From Breznakiella homolactica (GTDB lineage: Bacteria; Spirochaetota; Spirochaetia; Treponematales; Breznakiellaceae): DNA of 64,000 nucleotides. The stretch is from NCBI RefSeq assembly GCF_016616095.2, contig NZ_CP067089.2:2542001-2606000 (forward strand), written 5' to 3'. How positions within the stretch are numbered: position 1 is the stretch's first letter; every line of letters begins with the position of its first letter. This document shows positions 42,985-51,810 of this stretch, one piece after another. The notes beneath the pieces were generated by a model. That model did not search any database. It had not been told where the DNA came from and worked only from the letters and a program-made list of their open reading frames with translations. The position numbers and the translations under genes are program-made.

Positions 42985-44439
42985 ATGAAAAAAACCGCAG
43001 CATTCTTAATGATCTGCGCTGCCGCCCTGGCAGCCGTTATCGGATGTGCCACATCATCCGGTTCCGGCGGTGAAAACCTTAAAAACGCCCGGACAGTTGA
43101 AACCGATATCGTTATTGTAGGCGGAGGCGGAACCGGCCTCAGCGCGGCTCTGGCCGCGGCGGAACAGGGCAAAAAAGTCATTTTGCTGGAAAAAATGGGA
43201 TACCTCGGCGGGGCAACCGCTATGTCCGCGGGAAAAGTACCCGCCGCCGGCACGAAACAGCAGGCGGCTCTGGGTATTGAGGACAGCCCTACCGCTCTTG
43301 CCATCGATATACTCCGCCCCGGAGACTGGAGCCAGCGCATAGACCTGGTTAACCTGGTGGCGGACAACGCCAAAGAATATATTGAATGGTCCGAAAAGCA
43401 GGGTGTCCAGTGGGAACTTGAAACCAACCTGCTCTACAACGGCCAGAGCGCTTACCGCATGCATGTATCCAAAGATGCCGGAGCGGGCCTCGTAAAAGCC
43501 CTGTCCGACGCGGTTAACGCCAGCCCCAACATCACGGTTATGCTCAACACCCCCGGCACCGGACTTATTTCCAACGCCAAAGGTGAAGTAACCGGCGTAA
43601 GCGCCACGGACAACAGGACCAAAGAAAACCTCCGCATCAACGCCAAGGCGGTTATCCTGGCCACCAGCGGCTTCGCGGCCAACCGGGAAATGGTGGAAAA
43701 ATACACACCTTCCATTGCCAACGCGTACCCCCTGGTTGCCCCCGGCGCCACCGGCGAAGGGATTCTGTGGGGACTCGGGCTCGGAGCGGGGGTCCGCAAC
43801 ATGAGCTCATACCAGGGCTACGCGCCCATCAGCTTTGAAAGCAAGAAAGGCCTCGGCCAGAGCATCCTCAATGCCGGCGGTATTATGGTAAACAGCGACG
43901 GCTGGCGCTTTACCGATGAATTCGCCGGTTATTCAAATCTGGCCGCAACCATCGTCAACCAGAAAGGCGCCTTTGCGTACATGCTTTGGGATGACAACAT
44001 CGCCGCGGCCCAGCGGAATCTGGTCAACCAGTGGGAAAAAGACGGTATCCTGATCAAAGCGAATTCGATCCAGGAAATGGCCGGAGCCCTTTCGGTTAAT
44101 TCCTCCCGGCTGCTGAAGGAAATCGACCTGCTCAACGCGGGTATTACGAAAGGTATGGATTACCTCGACCGGGTAATGCTGCCGAAACAGAGCTATAAAC
44201 CGCCCTACTACGCGGTAAAAGTCACCGGAGATTTCCGGCACACCCAGGGCGGTCTTACCATTGACCTCAGCACCCGGGTTCTCAAAGACGACAACACCGT
44301 GATTCCCGGATTGTACGCCGGCGGCGGTGTCACCGAGGGATTCTCCAGCACCGGCGGCCCCGGCTACATGTCCGGAAACGGCCTGCTCCAGGCGCTGGTT
44401 CTGGGAAAAATCGCCGGCCAGCAGGCGGCAGCGTACTAA
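42985..44439 (+). CDS. FAD-binding fumarate-reductase-like lipoprotein
   Basis: 484 residues. The lipoprotein signal peptide ends AVIGC-ATSS, so the enzyme is exported and lipid-anchored. The FAD domain starts TDIVIVGGGGTGLSAALAAAEQGKKVILLEK with YLGGATAMSAG next; the C-terminal FAD segment is DNTVIPGLYAGGGVTEG and GNGLLQALVLGKIAG. The substrate-side motif FRHTQGGLTIDLSTRVL matches soluble fumarate or urocanate reductases. It lacks both the haem domain and the covalent FMN-binding domain that usually deliver electrons, so a separate donor is needed. SD AGGAGG. Followed by a strong terminator. Confidence 0.87.
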   Translation: MKKTAAFLMICAAALAAVIGCATSSGSGGENLKNARTVETDIVIVGGGGTGLSAALAAAEQGKKVILLEKMGYLGGATAMSAGKVPAAGTKQQAALGIEDSPTALAIDILRPGDWSQRIDLVNLVADNAKEYIEWSEKQGVQWELETNLLYNGQSAYRMHVSKDAGAGLVKALSDAVNASPNITVMLNTPGTGLISNAKGEVTGVSATDNRTKENLRINAKAVILATSGFAANREMVEKYTPSIANAYPLVAPGATGEGILWGLGLGAGVRNMSSYQGYAPISFESKKGLGQSILNAGGIMVNSDGWRFTDEFAGYSNLAATIVNQKGAFAYMLWDDNIAAAQRNLVNQWEKDGILIKANSIQEMAGALSVNSSRLLKEIDLLNAGITKGMDYLDRVMLPKQSYKPPYYAVKVTGDFRHTQGGLTIDLSTRVLKDDNTVIPGLYAGGGVTEGFSSTGGPGYMSGNGLLQALVLGKIAGQQAAAY

Positions 44440-44451
44440 TTCCAAAAACTG

Positions 44452-44482
44452 AAAAAGGTTCATCCCCGGATGAACCTTTTTT
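44452..44482 (+). terminator. Rho-independent terminator after the flavoprotein gene
   Basis: AAGGTTCATCC pairs with GGATGAACCTT around CC, followed by a run of T. It is a textbook hairpin 13 bases beyond the stop codon. Confidence 0.88.
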
Positions 44483-44549
44483 ATTCGACCGCCCGGTTTA
44501 TTATCCCGCGGAGATTATTTCCCTTTTTTTAAAAATTACGTCCGGAAAC

Positions 44550-44597
44550 TTGACAGCCTCACCATTATCCGTTAAATTCGAATGAATGATTCGCTCG
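44550..44597 (+). promoter_or_regulatory. Promoter 1 with operator copy 1
   Basis: TTGACA (44550-44555), 17-base spacer and TAAATT (44573-44578). The expected start point lies inside the repeated 22-base element at 44576-44597, which contains the palindrome GAAT-G-ATTC. Confidence 0.55.
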
Positions 44598-44639
44598 TAA
44601 TATCGTGAATCTTTTACATTCTGCGGACAGAGAATGTCA

Positions 44640-44664
44640 TATAATCGAACGAACTGTTCGCTCA
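44640..44664 (+). promoter_or_regulatory. -10 box with operator copy 2
   Basis: TATAAT (44640-44645) overlaps the start of a second copy of the 22-base element (44643-44664), whose core CGAACTGTTCG is a perfect 11-bp palindrome. It lies just before the SD of the next gene. Seventeen of 22 positions match copy 1. Confidence 0.55.
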
Positions 44665-44681
44665 CAAAAAAGAGGAAAATG

Positions 44682-45389
44682 ATGACTATCAGCCATAAGG
44701 CACTGCTCCTGTTTGTTCCGGCAATGATCCTTTCGGGGGCCATCCGGGTATATCCAAAGCCGTATATTTCCGGCGCCGCGGCGGAAATAGCCGTCGTTCC
44801 CGAAATAAACAGGAGCCTGGGGTATTGCTGGAACATCACGGCCAAGGGAACCCTGGAACTGAACAAACTGCTGGAATTCAGCGGCGGCGCCGCCTTGGGA
44901 CAGGAAGGGACCTCCGCCGCCGATGTTTTCGCCCGGGCAGGCGCGGGACTTCCCTTTTTTCCCAACCTATCGTTCCACGCTGCGTACATCTTTAACACCT
45001 ACCCCGGCTACAATACCAGGATCCATTCGGTGATACCCGCGGTCCGCCTCAGACTGTGGCGGATTGAGGCGGTCCTGGGCTACTGCTTCCGCGTGACGGT
45101 TTTTGGTTCTGAGGATACCCTGGCGGAACGGAATTTTGCCTACCGGGCGGGAATAAAACTGATTGATTCAGACCGGGGAAATTTCTCCGTACACATCGGC
45201 AACGTATCCGATTTTTTCTGCGGCAACTTAGGATCCTACAGTCTGGGCTTTTCATATTCCGTACCGGTATCCCGACGAATCTCGATTTCCGGAGGCATGG
45301 AATTATACCAGACGGGAAGCATTGCCCTGGCTTCAAATAATTACGGCACCGCATTAAAAGGAGGGGTGGTATTTTGTTTTCAAAATTAA
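44682..45389 (+). CDS. Hypothetical exported beta-barrel-like protein
   Basis: About 235 residues with a signal peptide (MTISHKALLLFVPAMILSGAIRVYPKPYISG). The mature part alternates hydrophobic and polar residues and ends in GVVFCFQN, an outer-membrane-like aromatic terminus. Segments such as LELNKLLEFSGGAALG, FRVTVFGSEDTLAERNFAYRAGIKL and LGFSYSVPVSRRISISGGMEL look like barrel strands. Two adjacent ATGs (44679 and 44682) follow AGAGG; the second has better spacing. It is the first gene of an operon with the metallophosphoesterase, under the duplicated operators upstream. Function unknown. Confidence 0.7.
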   Translation: MTISHKALLLFVPAMILSGAIRVYPKPYISGAAAEIAVVPEINRSLGYCWNITAKGTLELNKLLEFSGGAALGQEGTSAADVFARAGAGLPFFPNLSFHAAYIFNTYPGYNTRIHSVIPAVRLRLWRIEAVLGYCFRVTVFGSEDTLAERNFAYRAGIKLIDSDRGNFSVHIGNVSDFFCGNLGSYSLGFSYSVPVSRRISISGGMELYQTGSIALASNNYGTALKGGVVFCFQN

Positions 45390-46231
45390 TGAAGAAACTG
45401 CGGCGGATGGTTCCGGTAATCGTTTTGGCGGCGGCGGTCCCGGCAATTTCCTGCTCAAACGATCTTTTCGGGCTCGTCTCCGCCGGGGACAGCAGCGAAC
45501 GGGAGTCGTACCGGAATGTTTTCGTTTTTCCGGCGGAAGCCGAAAGAAACATTTCCCTGGGAAGTTCCTATTCGTTTGTCGTACTGACCGATGTCCACAT
45601 AACGGGAACAAATGCCTGGAAACTGGAACAGCTCGGCCCGATTCTGGAGGAAAACAACGACGCCTTCATGGTAATTACCGGGGACATTACCCAATCCGGG
45701 GAACGGCAGGAACTCGAACGGTTTATAGAAATAGCCGGAACATTTCCTGTTCCGTGTTTTCCGGTGATCGGAAATCACGATGTATATTTCGGGAACTGGG
45801 AGGTCTGGAAAGAATTGATAGGATCTTCCATATACCGGATAGACGCAGGAGATACCACCTTGATCGTTCTGGATTCCGCCAACGCGTCCTTCGGCGCGAA
45901 CCAGCTCGACTGGCTGGAGGGCCAGCTCGCGGCGGCCGGCAAAAACACCTTTGTTTTTACCCATACCAACCTGTTTACCGACGGTTCCGACTGCCTGCAG
46001 CAAATCACCGATATCAGGGAACGGGCCCGTTTTATGGCGCTTCTTGAAAACCGGTGTACGGCCATGTTTTCCGGGCACGTCCACAGAAGAATACTCAGGG
46101 AAGCGGGCGGAGTACGCTACGTGACTCTGGAGGATTTCCGGTCGGAAGGCACATACTGCCGGGTCAGGGTTTCTCCGGAAGGGGTCTCTTATGAATTCCG
46201 CACAATTACAGCGGACAATCCCGCTTCATGA
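45389..46231 (+). CDS. Calcineurin-like metallophosphoesterase lipoprotein
   Basis: About 280 residues. The signal peptide ends AVPAISC-SND, a lipobox. All metallophosphoesterase motifs are present in order: LTDVHITG (Asp and His), ITGDITQSG (Gly-Asp), IGNHDVYF (Gly-Asn-His-Asp), FTHTNLF (His) and FSGHVHRR (Gly-His-x-His). It hydrolyses phosphoesters outside the cytoplasm. ATG 45389 shares one base with the upstream stop (TAATG); TTG 45374 with GGAGGGG upstream is an alternative. Its last 43 bases overlap the convergent gene at 46189. Confidence 0.88.
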   Translation: MKKLRRMVPVIVLAAAVPAISCSNDLFGLVSAGDSSERESYRNVFVFPAEAERNISLGSSYSFVVLTDVHITGTNAWKLEQLGPILEENNDAFMVITGDITQSGERQELERFIEIAGTFPVPCFPVIGNHDVYFGNWEVWKELIGSSIYRIDAGDTTLIVLDSANASFGANQLDWLEGQLAAAGKNTFVFTHTNLFTDGSDCLQQITDIRERARFMALLENRCTAMFSGHVHRRILREAGGVRYVTLEDFRSEGTYCRVRVSPEGVSYEFRTITADNPAS

Positions 46232-47286
46232 TACTGCTTCCAGAAGTCCTTCCGGTCAGGCGGCTCTGGTCCGGGAGCGGATAACCGCTGCTGAAGCGAA
46301 AGGGCTTCGCAGACAGGGCGTTCTTCCAGGGAAGCCGCGGCAGCCGACAGCCCGAGCAGGTTTTTGCCTTGGGGTGTATTTACCAGCACAAGCGAAACCC
46401 CCAGGGGATCATAAAAGTTCGGTGCTGATTTCTCGATGCCAAAATAATCAGCCATGGTTATATCGGAGGTCCGTTTTATATCGGCAAAGGGGCAGCGGTA
46501 ACAGCTGGGACGGACAATGGCGTTCCCATTAATAAAGAGTGTATAAAAACGGTCATCTCCCCTGTCATCATCTTCCCCGGATATTTTATACAGGAATCCT
46601 TTATTGGAGTTCGCCCGGTTCCAGGGGTATTTTTTTGAACGGAACTGAACCCAGGACAGTTTTCCGCGGCATTCTGTTTCCAGCAGTTTCTTGTAGTCTT
46701 CCCAGACACGGGGACTCGGGACACTGTGGCAGATGACATCACAGAGAAATAAATTGCTGTCCGCCGGGAATACCGCGCGTATTCCCGCGGACTGGCACGG
46801 GGTTCCGGTGAAGAGTACCTTTTTACCCGCCGCGAGATCATTTCCGATATCGCGGCAGATACCGCGGAGATCACTCTGTACGTATTTTGAAAACCGCATG
46901 GCATTCCTCTCTTCCGGAGTACTTGCCCGCCTGTGCACTACCCGCAGATCTCCGTCAAAGACAGCGCCGTACACAATGCCCCCCAAAGCCAGGACACTGT
47001 CGGAAAACGCCGTAAAGGCACCGCCTGAGGTTGACTGCTTTAATACTTCCGCGGACTTATGGCGCAGCGCGTAACATGAGGGCTCGGCTTCAGACTTATA
47101 ATGATCTTTCTTCCGGAAGGGACAGAGGACAACGCATTTTCCGCAGCCGACACAGGCAGTCCGGTTTATCAGAGGATAGAGAAAACCTTCTTCGTCCGGA
47201 AGCATGGTGATGGCAGCCGCCGGGCAGATACTCTCACACGCGCCGCAGCCGGAGCAGCTGTGTTTTTTAGAAAAAACCGATTCCAT
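46189..47286 (-). CDS. FrhB-type coenzyme F420 hydrogenase/dehydrogenase beta-subunit family, with 2[4Fe-4S] ferredoxin domain
   Basis: A 365-residue protein. The N-terminal ferredoxin domain has two clusters, CSGCGACESICP (residues 11-22) and CVGCGKCVVLCP (about 41-52). The rest matches the FrhB/FpoF-type domain (KQSTSGGAFTAFSDSVLALGGIVYGAVFD, VLFTGTPCQSAGIRAVFP, CDVICHSVPSPRVWEDY, FNGN-like CYRCPFADIKRTSDITMADYFGIEK). In bacteria without F420 such proteins often act near polysaccharide pyruvyl transferases or in flavin-dependent redox steps. It follows the RpiR gene by 12 bases on the same strand. Its 3' end overlaps the metallophosphoesterase gene. Confidence 0.87.
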   Translation of the reverse strand: MESVFSKKHSCSGCGACESICPAAAITMLPDEEGFLYPLINRTACVGCGKCVVLCPFRKKDHYKSEAEPSCYALRHKSAEVLKQSTSGGAFTAFSDSVLALGGIVYGAVFDGDLRVVHRRASTPEERNAMRFSKYVQSDLRGICRDIGNDLAAGKKVLFTGTPCQSAGIRAVFPADSNLFLCDVICHSVPSPRVWEDYKKLLETECRGKLSWVQFRSKKYPWNRANSNKGFLYKISGEDDDRGDDRFYTLFINGNAIVRPSCYRCPFADIKRTSDITMADYFGIEKSAPNFYDPLGVSLVLVNTPQGKNLLGLSAAAASLEERPVCEALSLQQRLSAPGPEPPDRKDFWKQYHEAGLSAVIVRNS

Positions 47287-47298
47287 TTCATTTCCCGC

Positions 47299-48150
47299 CT
47301 AATACTGATTAGTTTCTTCCAAATACCGCTCCATGCGCTTAAGGCGCTGCTGTGTTTTTTTCATACTCCGATGGCCTACAAGGAGCACGATTTTTTCCAT
47401 ATTCATCACAAAGCTGGTGTAGGCATTAAAAAAGCTGAAGTTGTCCGCACTGTTGATTACAATAGTGTCGGCGTATTCCGCGAGGGGTGCGGCATAGCTG
47501 TCGGTCATAACCACAATGCGGGAAGAACTGTCCTTAGCCATGCGCACCGCAAAAAGAGTGTCCCGGGAATACCGTGAAAAGGAGATGGCGATGAGCAAAT
47601 CCCGGCTTGTCAGATCAACCAGCTGATCAACAATGGGTTGCTGATCCACGGTATAAATATCCGGGCGGCAGCAGGCAAGCATGGTTCTGAAGGTCGACGC
47701 AAACCCCGCGCAGGCGCGGAAGCCGGCGATAAAAACCCGTTCCGCGGATAATATCGAATCGGCCGTTTCGGAGATCTTATCCTCCGTTGCCGGGTTCGCG
47801 TCCGTTTGAATGTGACGGATTACATTCTGGGTATAAGAAGCCAGCAGCTGCCGGCCGGATAAATGGCGGTTCCCAGCCAGTTTTTTATACGGAAGGGTTT
47901 TTGATTTTCCCGGCGGAGTGTTTCCCGTGACCTCATTCTGCAGAGCCCGGCGCAGGGCGGTATAGTTTTCAAATCCGAGCTTTTTCGCTAGCCTGACCAC
48001 CGAAGACGCGCCGATATTCAGATTTTTCCCGATTTCAGCGGAGGTCATAAAACAGGCTGAACCGAGGTTCTTCATAATATAATCCAGCGCAAGCCGTTCC
48101 TTTTTGGTTAAATCCGTAAGATTCGCCCGCTCTTCGATTGTCTGATTCAT
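47299..48150 (-). CDS. RpiR/MurR-family transcriptional regulator
   Basis: 283 residues with an N-terminal HTH_6 (LTKKERLALDYIMKNLG, TSAEIGKNLNIGASSVVRLAKKLGFENYTALRR) and a C-terminal SIS domain (VFIAGFRACAGFASTFRTML, LLIAISFSRYSRDTLFAVRMAK). It senses an unknown sugar phosphate. It is divergent from the MATE gene across a 107-base region with two TGGTT-N6-AACCA palindromes, and is co-transcribed with the ferredoxin/FrhB-like gene. Control of all three genes is likely. Confidence 0.9.
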   Translation of the reverse strand: MNQTIEERANLTDLTKKERLALDYIMKNLGSACFMTSAEIGKNLNIGASSVVRLAKKLGFENYTALRRALQNEVTGNTPPGKSKTLPYKKLAGNRHLSGRQLLASYTQNVIRHIQTDANPATEDKISETADSILSAERVFIAGFRACAGFASTFRTMLACCRPDIYTVDQQPIVDQLVDLTSRDLLIAISFSRYSRDTLFAVRMAKDSSSRIVVMTDSYAAPLAEYADTIVINSADNFSFFNAYTSFVMNMEKIVLLVGHRSMKKTQQRLKRMERYLEETNQY

Positions 48151-48188
48151 AACGCCCCTGCCCTATTGATTATTTTTACAGTACCACA

Positions 48189-48240
48189 TTATATTGGTTC
48201 CTGTAAACCATATAATATTATTTTTGGTTTTTAATAACCA
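48189..48240. promoter_or_regulatory. Divergent promoter region with two RpiR-type operators
   Basis: TGGTT-N6-AACCA occurs at 48195-48210 and again at 48225-48240, 30 bp (about three helical turns) apart. A plus-strand TATAAT (48211-48216) lies between them and a minus-strand TATAAT lies at 48194-48189, so both divergent promoters are covered. Confidence 0.6.
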
Positions 48241-48257
48241 TAAAGAAGAATCATACC

Positions 48258-49622
48258 ATGCGTGACATGACGGAAGGTAGTATTCCCGGACACATGATGA
48301 GGTTCACCGTTCCGCTGCTGTTAAGCAATGTGTTTCAGCAGCTGTACAACGCGGCGGATACCGTTATAGTCGGCAGATACCTTGGCAAGGAAGCGCTTGC
48401 CGCAGTGGGCAGCGCCGGTGCTGTGATGAACATTCTTTTCTTTCTCATATTTGGTATTTCCATGGGTGCTTCCGTGATAATCGCGCAGTATTACGGCGCG
48501 CGCAGAATTGCTCTGGTAAAAAAAGAAATGGGGACTGCCTGTACAGCGGGAATGCTCTTTACGGTTTTTATAATAATACTTTCTTTTTCATCGGCGGACT
48601 GGGTACAGAGAACCATAAAAACCCCGGATGAAATTCTGCCGCAGGCGGTACAGTATTTACGGATTATAATAGGCGGGCTCATTTTTACGTTTATCTATAA
48701 TATGCTGTCATCGGCGATGCGGGCGCTGGGTGACGCCAACGCGCCTGTGATATTTCTGATACTATCATCCGGATTGAATATTATTCTTGATCTCATATTT
48801 ATCCGCTCTTTCGGCATGGGAACTTCCGGGGCCGCCTGGGCAACAGTTATATCCCAGGCGGCGGCGGCAATCCTGTGCGTTATCCATATCCGGCGTAAGG
48901 TTCCGGCTCTCAGGCTGGCCGGACAGGATTTTACAGTCGACCCGAGGCTGCTCCGGCAAACCATACGGTTCAGCGGAGTATACGCCGTCCAACAGTGTGT
49001 GCTGTACTCCGGGGTACTCCTGGTGCAGGGTACGGTTAACAGCTTAGGCATTGACGCGATGGCGGCTTATAACGCTGGGACAAAAATAGACAATTTTTTT
49101 CTCATGCCCGGGGACAGTCTGGCAGCCGCGTTGTCAACATTCGCCGCACAGAATACGGGCGCCGGAAATACCAAAAGAATCAAGGCCGGCCTGGGGTACA
49201 CCATCGGTATCGGATTGGGTTTCTGCGGAATACTCGCGCTTCTGCTTCTTCTTACCGCGCCGCGGATGATGGGACTTTTTCTGGATTCCAGCGATTCCGC
49301 AGTCATCCTCCTCGGTACTTCGTATCTGAGGATGATGGCAGTGCTCTATCCCCTGACGGCATTGTGCAATTCCTTTCAGGGCTTCTTCCGGGGAATCGGC
49401 AATATGAAGGTCACCCTTATCGCGACACTGCTCCAGATACCCATCCGGGTCGTTCTTTCGGCAATCCTGGTACACCGTTTTGCGCTAAACGCGGTCCCCG
49501 TCGCTGCGGGCATCGGGTGGATTGCCATGATTCTGTATGAATTTTATGAGTACAATAGATACCGGAAAAGCATCAGCTCCGGAAATCCGGCGGATAAAAC
49601 CGCGGAGCGTTCTCTTGCCTGA
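48258..49622 (+). CDS. MATE-family efflux transporter
   Basis: A 454-residue inner-membrane exporter with 12 predicted helices. Family features: IPGHMMRFTVPLLLSNVFQQLYNAADTVIVGRYLGKEALAAVG at the N-terminus, the equivalent repeat in the second half (MAAYNAGTKIDNFFLMPGDSLAAALSTFAAQNTGAG) and FRGIGNMK. Substrates are typically cationic drugs or metabolites coupled to sodium or protons. SD-like AAGAAG lies eight bases before the ATG. Divergent from the RpiR gene. Confidence 0.9.
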   Translation: MRDMTEGSIPGHMMRFTVPLLLSNVFQQLYNAADTVIVGRYLGKEALAAVGSAGAVMNILFFLIFGISMGASVIIAQYYGARRIALVKKEMGTACTAGMLFTVFIIILSFSSADWVQRTIKTPDEILPQAVQYLRIIIGGLIFTFIYNMLSSAMRALGDANAPVIFLILSSGLNIILDLIFIRSFGMGTSGAAWATVISQAAAAILCVIHIRRKVPALRLAGQDFTVDPRLLRQTIRFSGVYAVQQCVLYSGVLLVQGTVNSLGIDAMAAYNAGTKIDNFFLMPGDSLAAALSTFAAQNTGAGNTKRIKAGLGYTIGIGLGFCGILALLLLLTAPRMMGLFLDSSDSAVILLGTSYLRMMAVLYPLTALCNSFQGFFRGIGNMKVTLIATLLQIPIRVVLSAILVHRFALNAVPVAAGIGWIAMILYEFYEYNRYRKSISSGNPADKTAERSLA

Positions 49623-49656
49623 ATCGGGATCAGCCTCGCCCGGCAGGGCCTGCCGG

Positions 49657-51810
49657 TCAGGGGTTTGTCTCGTTAGGATTATTGCCCGATACAGTGCCGG
49701 TTCCCTGGTTAAACACTGAACCGGATATTCTATAAACTCCGCCGCCGTCCAGAGCGGTATTGCCTTCACCGTTATTGCCGGAATTCAGGCCGATCGCGGA
49801 AGTGCCGGACATGGTAAGGTTTCCATTAAATGTGGTCCCACCAACAGAAGGATTCCCCAGATATGCGCCGCCGCCGTATTGGGAGGCGTGATTGCCGGAG
49901 ATATTGGCGGTCCCGGACATATTCACCGTCCCGCCGGAAATCGAGACCCCGCCGCCGTTATTCGCGGCGGTATTCCCCCTGCCGCCGCCGGCCAGGGTTT
50001 TCCCCACGGATCCGCCGGACATGGTAAATGTCGTATTAGCCCCCACATGCACGCCGCCGCCGCCGCCGAGTGCGGTATTTCCGGAAATAATTGAGTTCCC
50101 GGACATGGTGAAGGATTTACCGTCCGTACGGCTGCTATCGAAGCATAACCCGCCGCCGTCAAGGCGTGCCGTATTCGCATCGGTTTCAGCGGTACCGCCG
50201 ATGGTGCCGCCATTCATGATAAACGCAGCAACTCCGATAATGTACGCCCCGCCGCCGAAAGAATTCGTATAGTTTCCTGAAATTACACTGGAATCGTTCA
50301 TGGTCATCGTGACCGGGGTACTGGCGGTGCCGGAAATCCATAGCCCGCCGCCGCTGTTCCCGCTCGCGGAATTGCCGGAAATTCTTGAATTTCCGTTCAT
50401 GGTAAAGGTTCCGCCCTCTATAGTTACCCCCCCGCCGCCGCCGGTCGTAGAGTTCCCGGATATTTCAGCGGTGCCGTTTAACACAGCAGTGCCGTTAGTG
50501 ATACGGAGGCCCCCTGCATAAAATGAAATGTTGTTGCCGGTAATCCGGACCTTATCGTTCAGTTCAATCTTACCCAGGCTGTTGACAACGACCACGGACA
50601 TATTGTTGTTCTTATTGCCCTTGAGGGTTAATCCCGCGGCAGCTCCCGCTTCGCCGAGGATAAGTTTTGCCCCGGACTGGACCGTAAACAGGCTGCCCCG
50701 GCCCGTAATTTCCACGGTTTTTGACCCGTTGGGGTCTGCGAGTATGGTGACGGTTTTGGAATTATCTATAGTATATCCAGCCGCAGTCTGAATATCCTTA
50801 AGAATGGTTATTTCCGCGGTATCCCCGGCGGAAAGAGCTGACAACGCGCTGCCCAGGTTCTCGTAATAAATTTCATCCGAAGGAGCGGCGCTTTTTACCA
50901 TCATTACCGCGTGGTTTCCGCTGAGTTCCGTAACGCTTTCAAGCTCGTCTTTATTTGTAAAAACAAATTCGCAGGAGAACGACGTGATGCTGCTGTCGGG
51001 ATTGTCAATTTCCGCATCGTACAGCCGCGTATGGGGAGAAGCGGACACCATGGTACTCGGGGACATCCGGATCAGAGGATCAGCCGCCGCGGGGGTCCAG
51101 TCATAGGAACCGTCCCGGGTAAACTCCCATGTTTTTTCGGCGCCTCCGTTGACGGCGCAGGTTATTTTCAGGAAACCCGCGTCCTGGACGGTGCCTTCAA
51201 GATCCTGATTCCAGGAAAATTTTACGGTCTTCCGCACGTTGGGATATTGAATTTGCACGTTTTCCATTCCTGAAGGAAAATCGTTATAGCATATTCTTGG
51301 AAGCTCGTAGGTCTCGGCGAAATCCCGGCCGGTGGCAATTTCCTTCAGCCGGAGGAGGAAGTAGTATTCATCCCCGATAATGGGGAAATCAGCGGCCTGC
51401 CCCAATACCACTTTTACCAGATTCGGCTCCGCGAACTGGGTGCCTGTCCAGGCCTGATGGGCGCTTCCGCCGAGATCATCCAGAAGCGGATCGATATCGT
51501 ACAGCCGCGGATTCCGGAGGCGCAGGGTTAAAACAGTAGCCTCACTCCCCGGCCGTATTACCTGTGTTCCGTCGCTTTTTATATGAACCGGCGGCGGATA
51601 AATAGTCAGCAATTGTTCCGCCGCAGCGCTGTTCACGTATTCATCAATATATTCCGGAACGGAAAGATTAAACACATCACAGGCAGACAGGAGCAGCGCC
51701 GCGGGAATAAGGATCCCGGCGGCGGCAATCCGCAGGAAAACGCGGATTTTACGGGTTTTATTGTTGGGAAGCTGCGGCCTCAATCTGAAAAACACTGCCT
51801 TTTCTCGCAC
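49657..51810 (-). CDS. Lipoprotein with right-handed beta-helix repeats
   Basis: About 717 residues. Signal peptide and lipobox: IAAAGILIPAALLLSAC-DVF. Residues to about 290 form Ig-like or structural domains (YNDFPSGMENVQIQYPNVRKTVKFSW). From about 310 a short repeated-unit beta-helix follows, with many ISGN and GGG turns (FTMNGNSRISGNSASGNSGGG, FTMSGNSIISGNTALGGGGG, VNMSGTANISGNHASQYGGGAY), typical of polymorphic outer-membrane or pectin-lyase-like passengers. Probably surface exposed. GTG 51810 with AAGGA nine bases upstream is chosen; ATG 51849 is possible and sits behind a TATAAT (51869-51864). No autotransporter barrel is present. Confidence 0.8.
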   Translation of the reverse strand: MREKAVFFRLRPQLPNNKTRKIRVFLRIAAAGILIPAALLLSACDVFNLSVPEYIDEYVNSAAAEQLLTIYPPPVHIKSDGTQVIRPGSEATVLTLRLRNPRLYDIDPLLDDLGGSAHQAWTGTQFAEPNLVKVVLGQAADFPIIGDEYYFLLRLKEIATGRDFAETYELPRICYNDFPSGMENVQIQYPNVRKTVKFSWNQDLEGTVQDAGFLKITCAVNGGAEKTWEFTRDGSYDWTPAAADPLIRMSPSTMVSASPHTRLYDAEIDNPDSSITSFSCEFVFTNKDELESVTELSGNHAVMMVKSAAPSDEIYYENLGSALSALSAGDTAEITILKDIQTAAGYTIDNSKTVTILADPNGSKTVEITGRGSLFTVQSGAKLILGEAGAAAGLTLKGNKNNNMSVVVVNSLGKIELNDKVRITGNNISFYAGGLRITNGTAVLNGTAEISGNSTTGGGGGVTIEGGTFTMNGNSRISGNSASGNSGGGLWISGTASTPVTMTMNDSSVISGNYTNSFGGGAYIIGVAAFIMNGGTIGGTAETDANTARLDGGGLCFDSSRTDGKSFTMSGNSIISGNTALGGGGGVHVGANTTFTMSGGSVGKTLAGGGRGNTAANNGGGVSISGGTVNMSGTANISGNHASQYGGGAYLGNPSVGGTTFNGNLTMSGTSAIGLNSGNNGEGNTALDGGGVYRISGSVFNQGTGTVSGNNPNETNP

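Noticed and set aside
50000-51000. CRISPR-like spacing in the repeat-rich beta-helix gene
   Set aside because: Repeats are degenerate, in frame and encode ISGN-type turns; spacer length and sequence do not fit an array.
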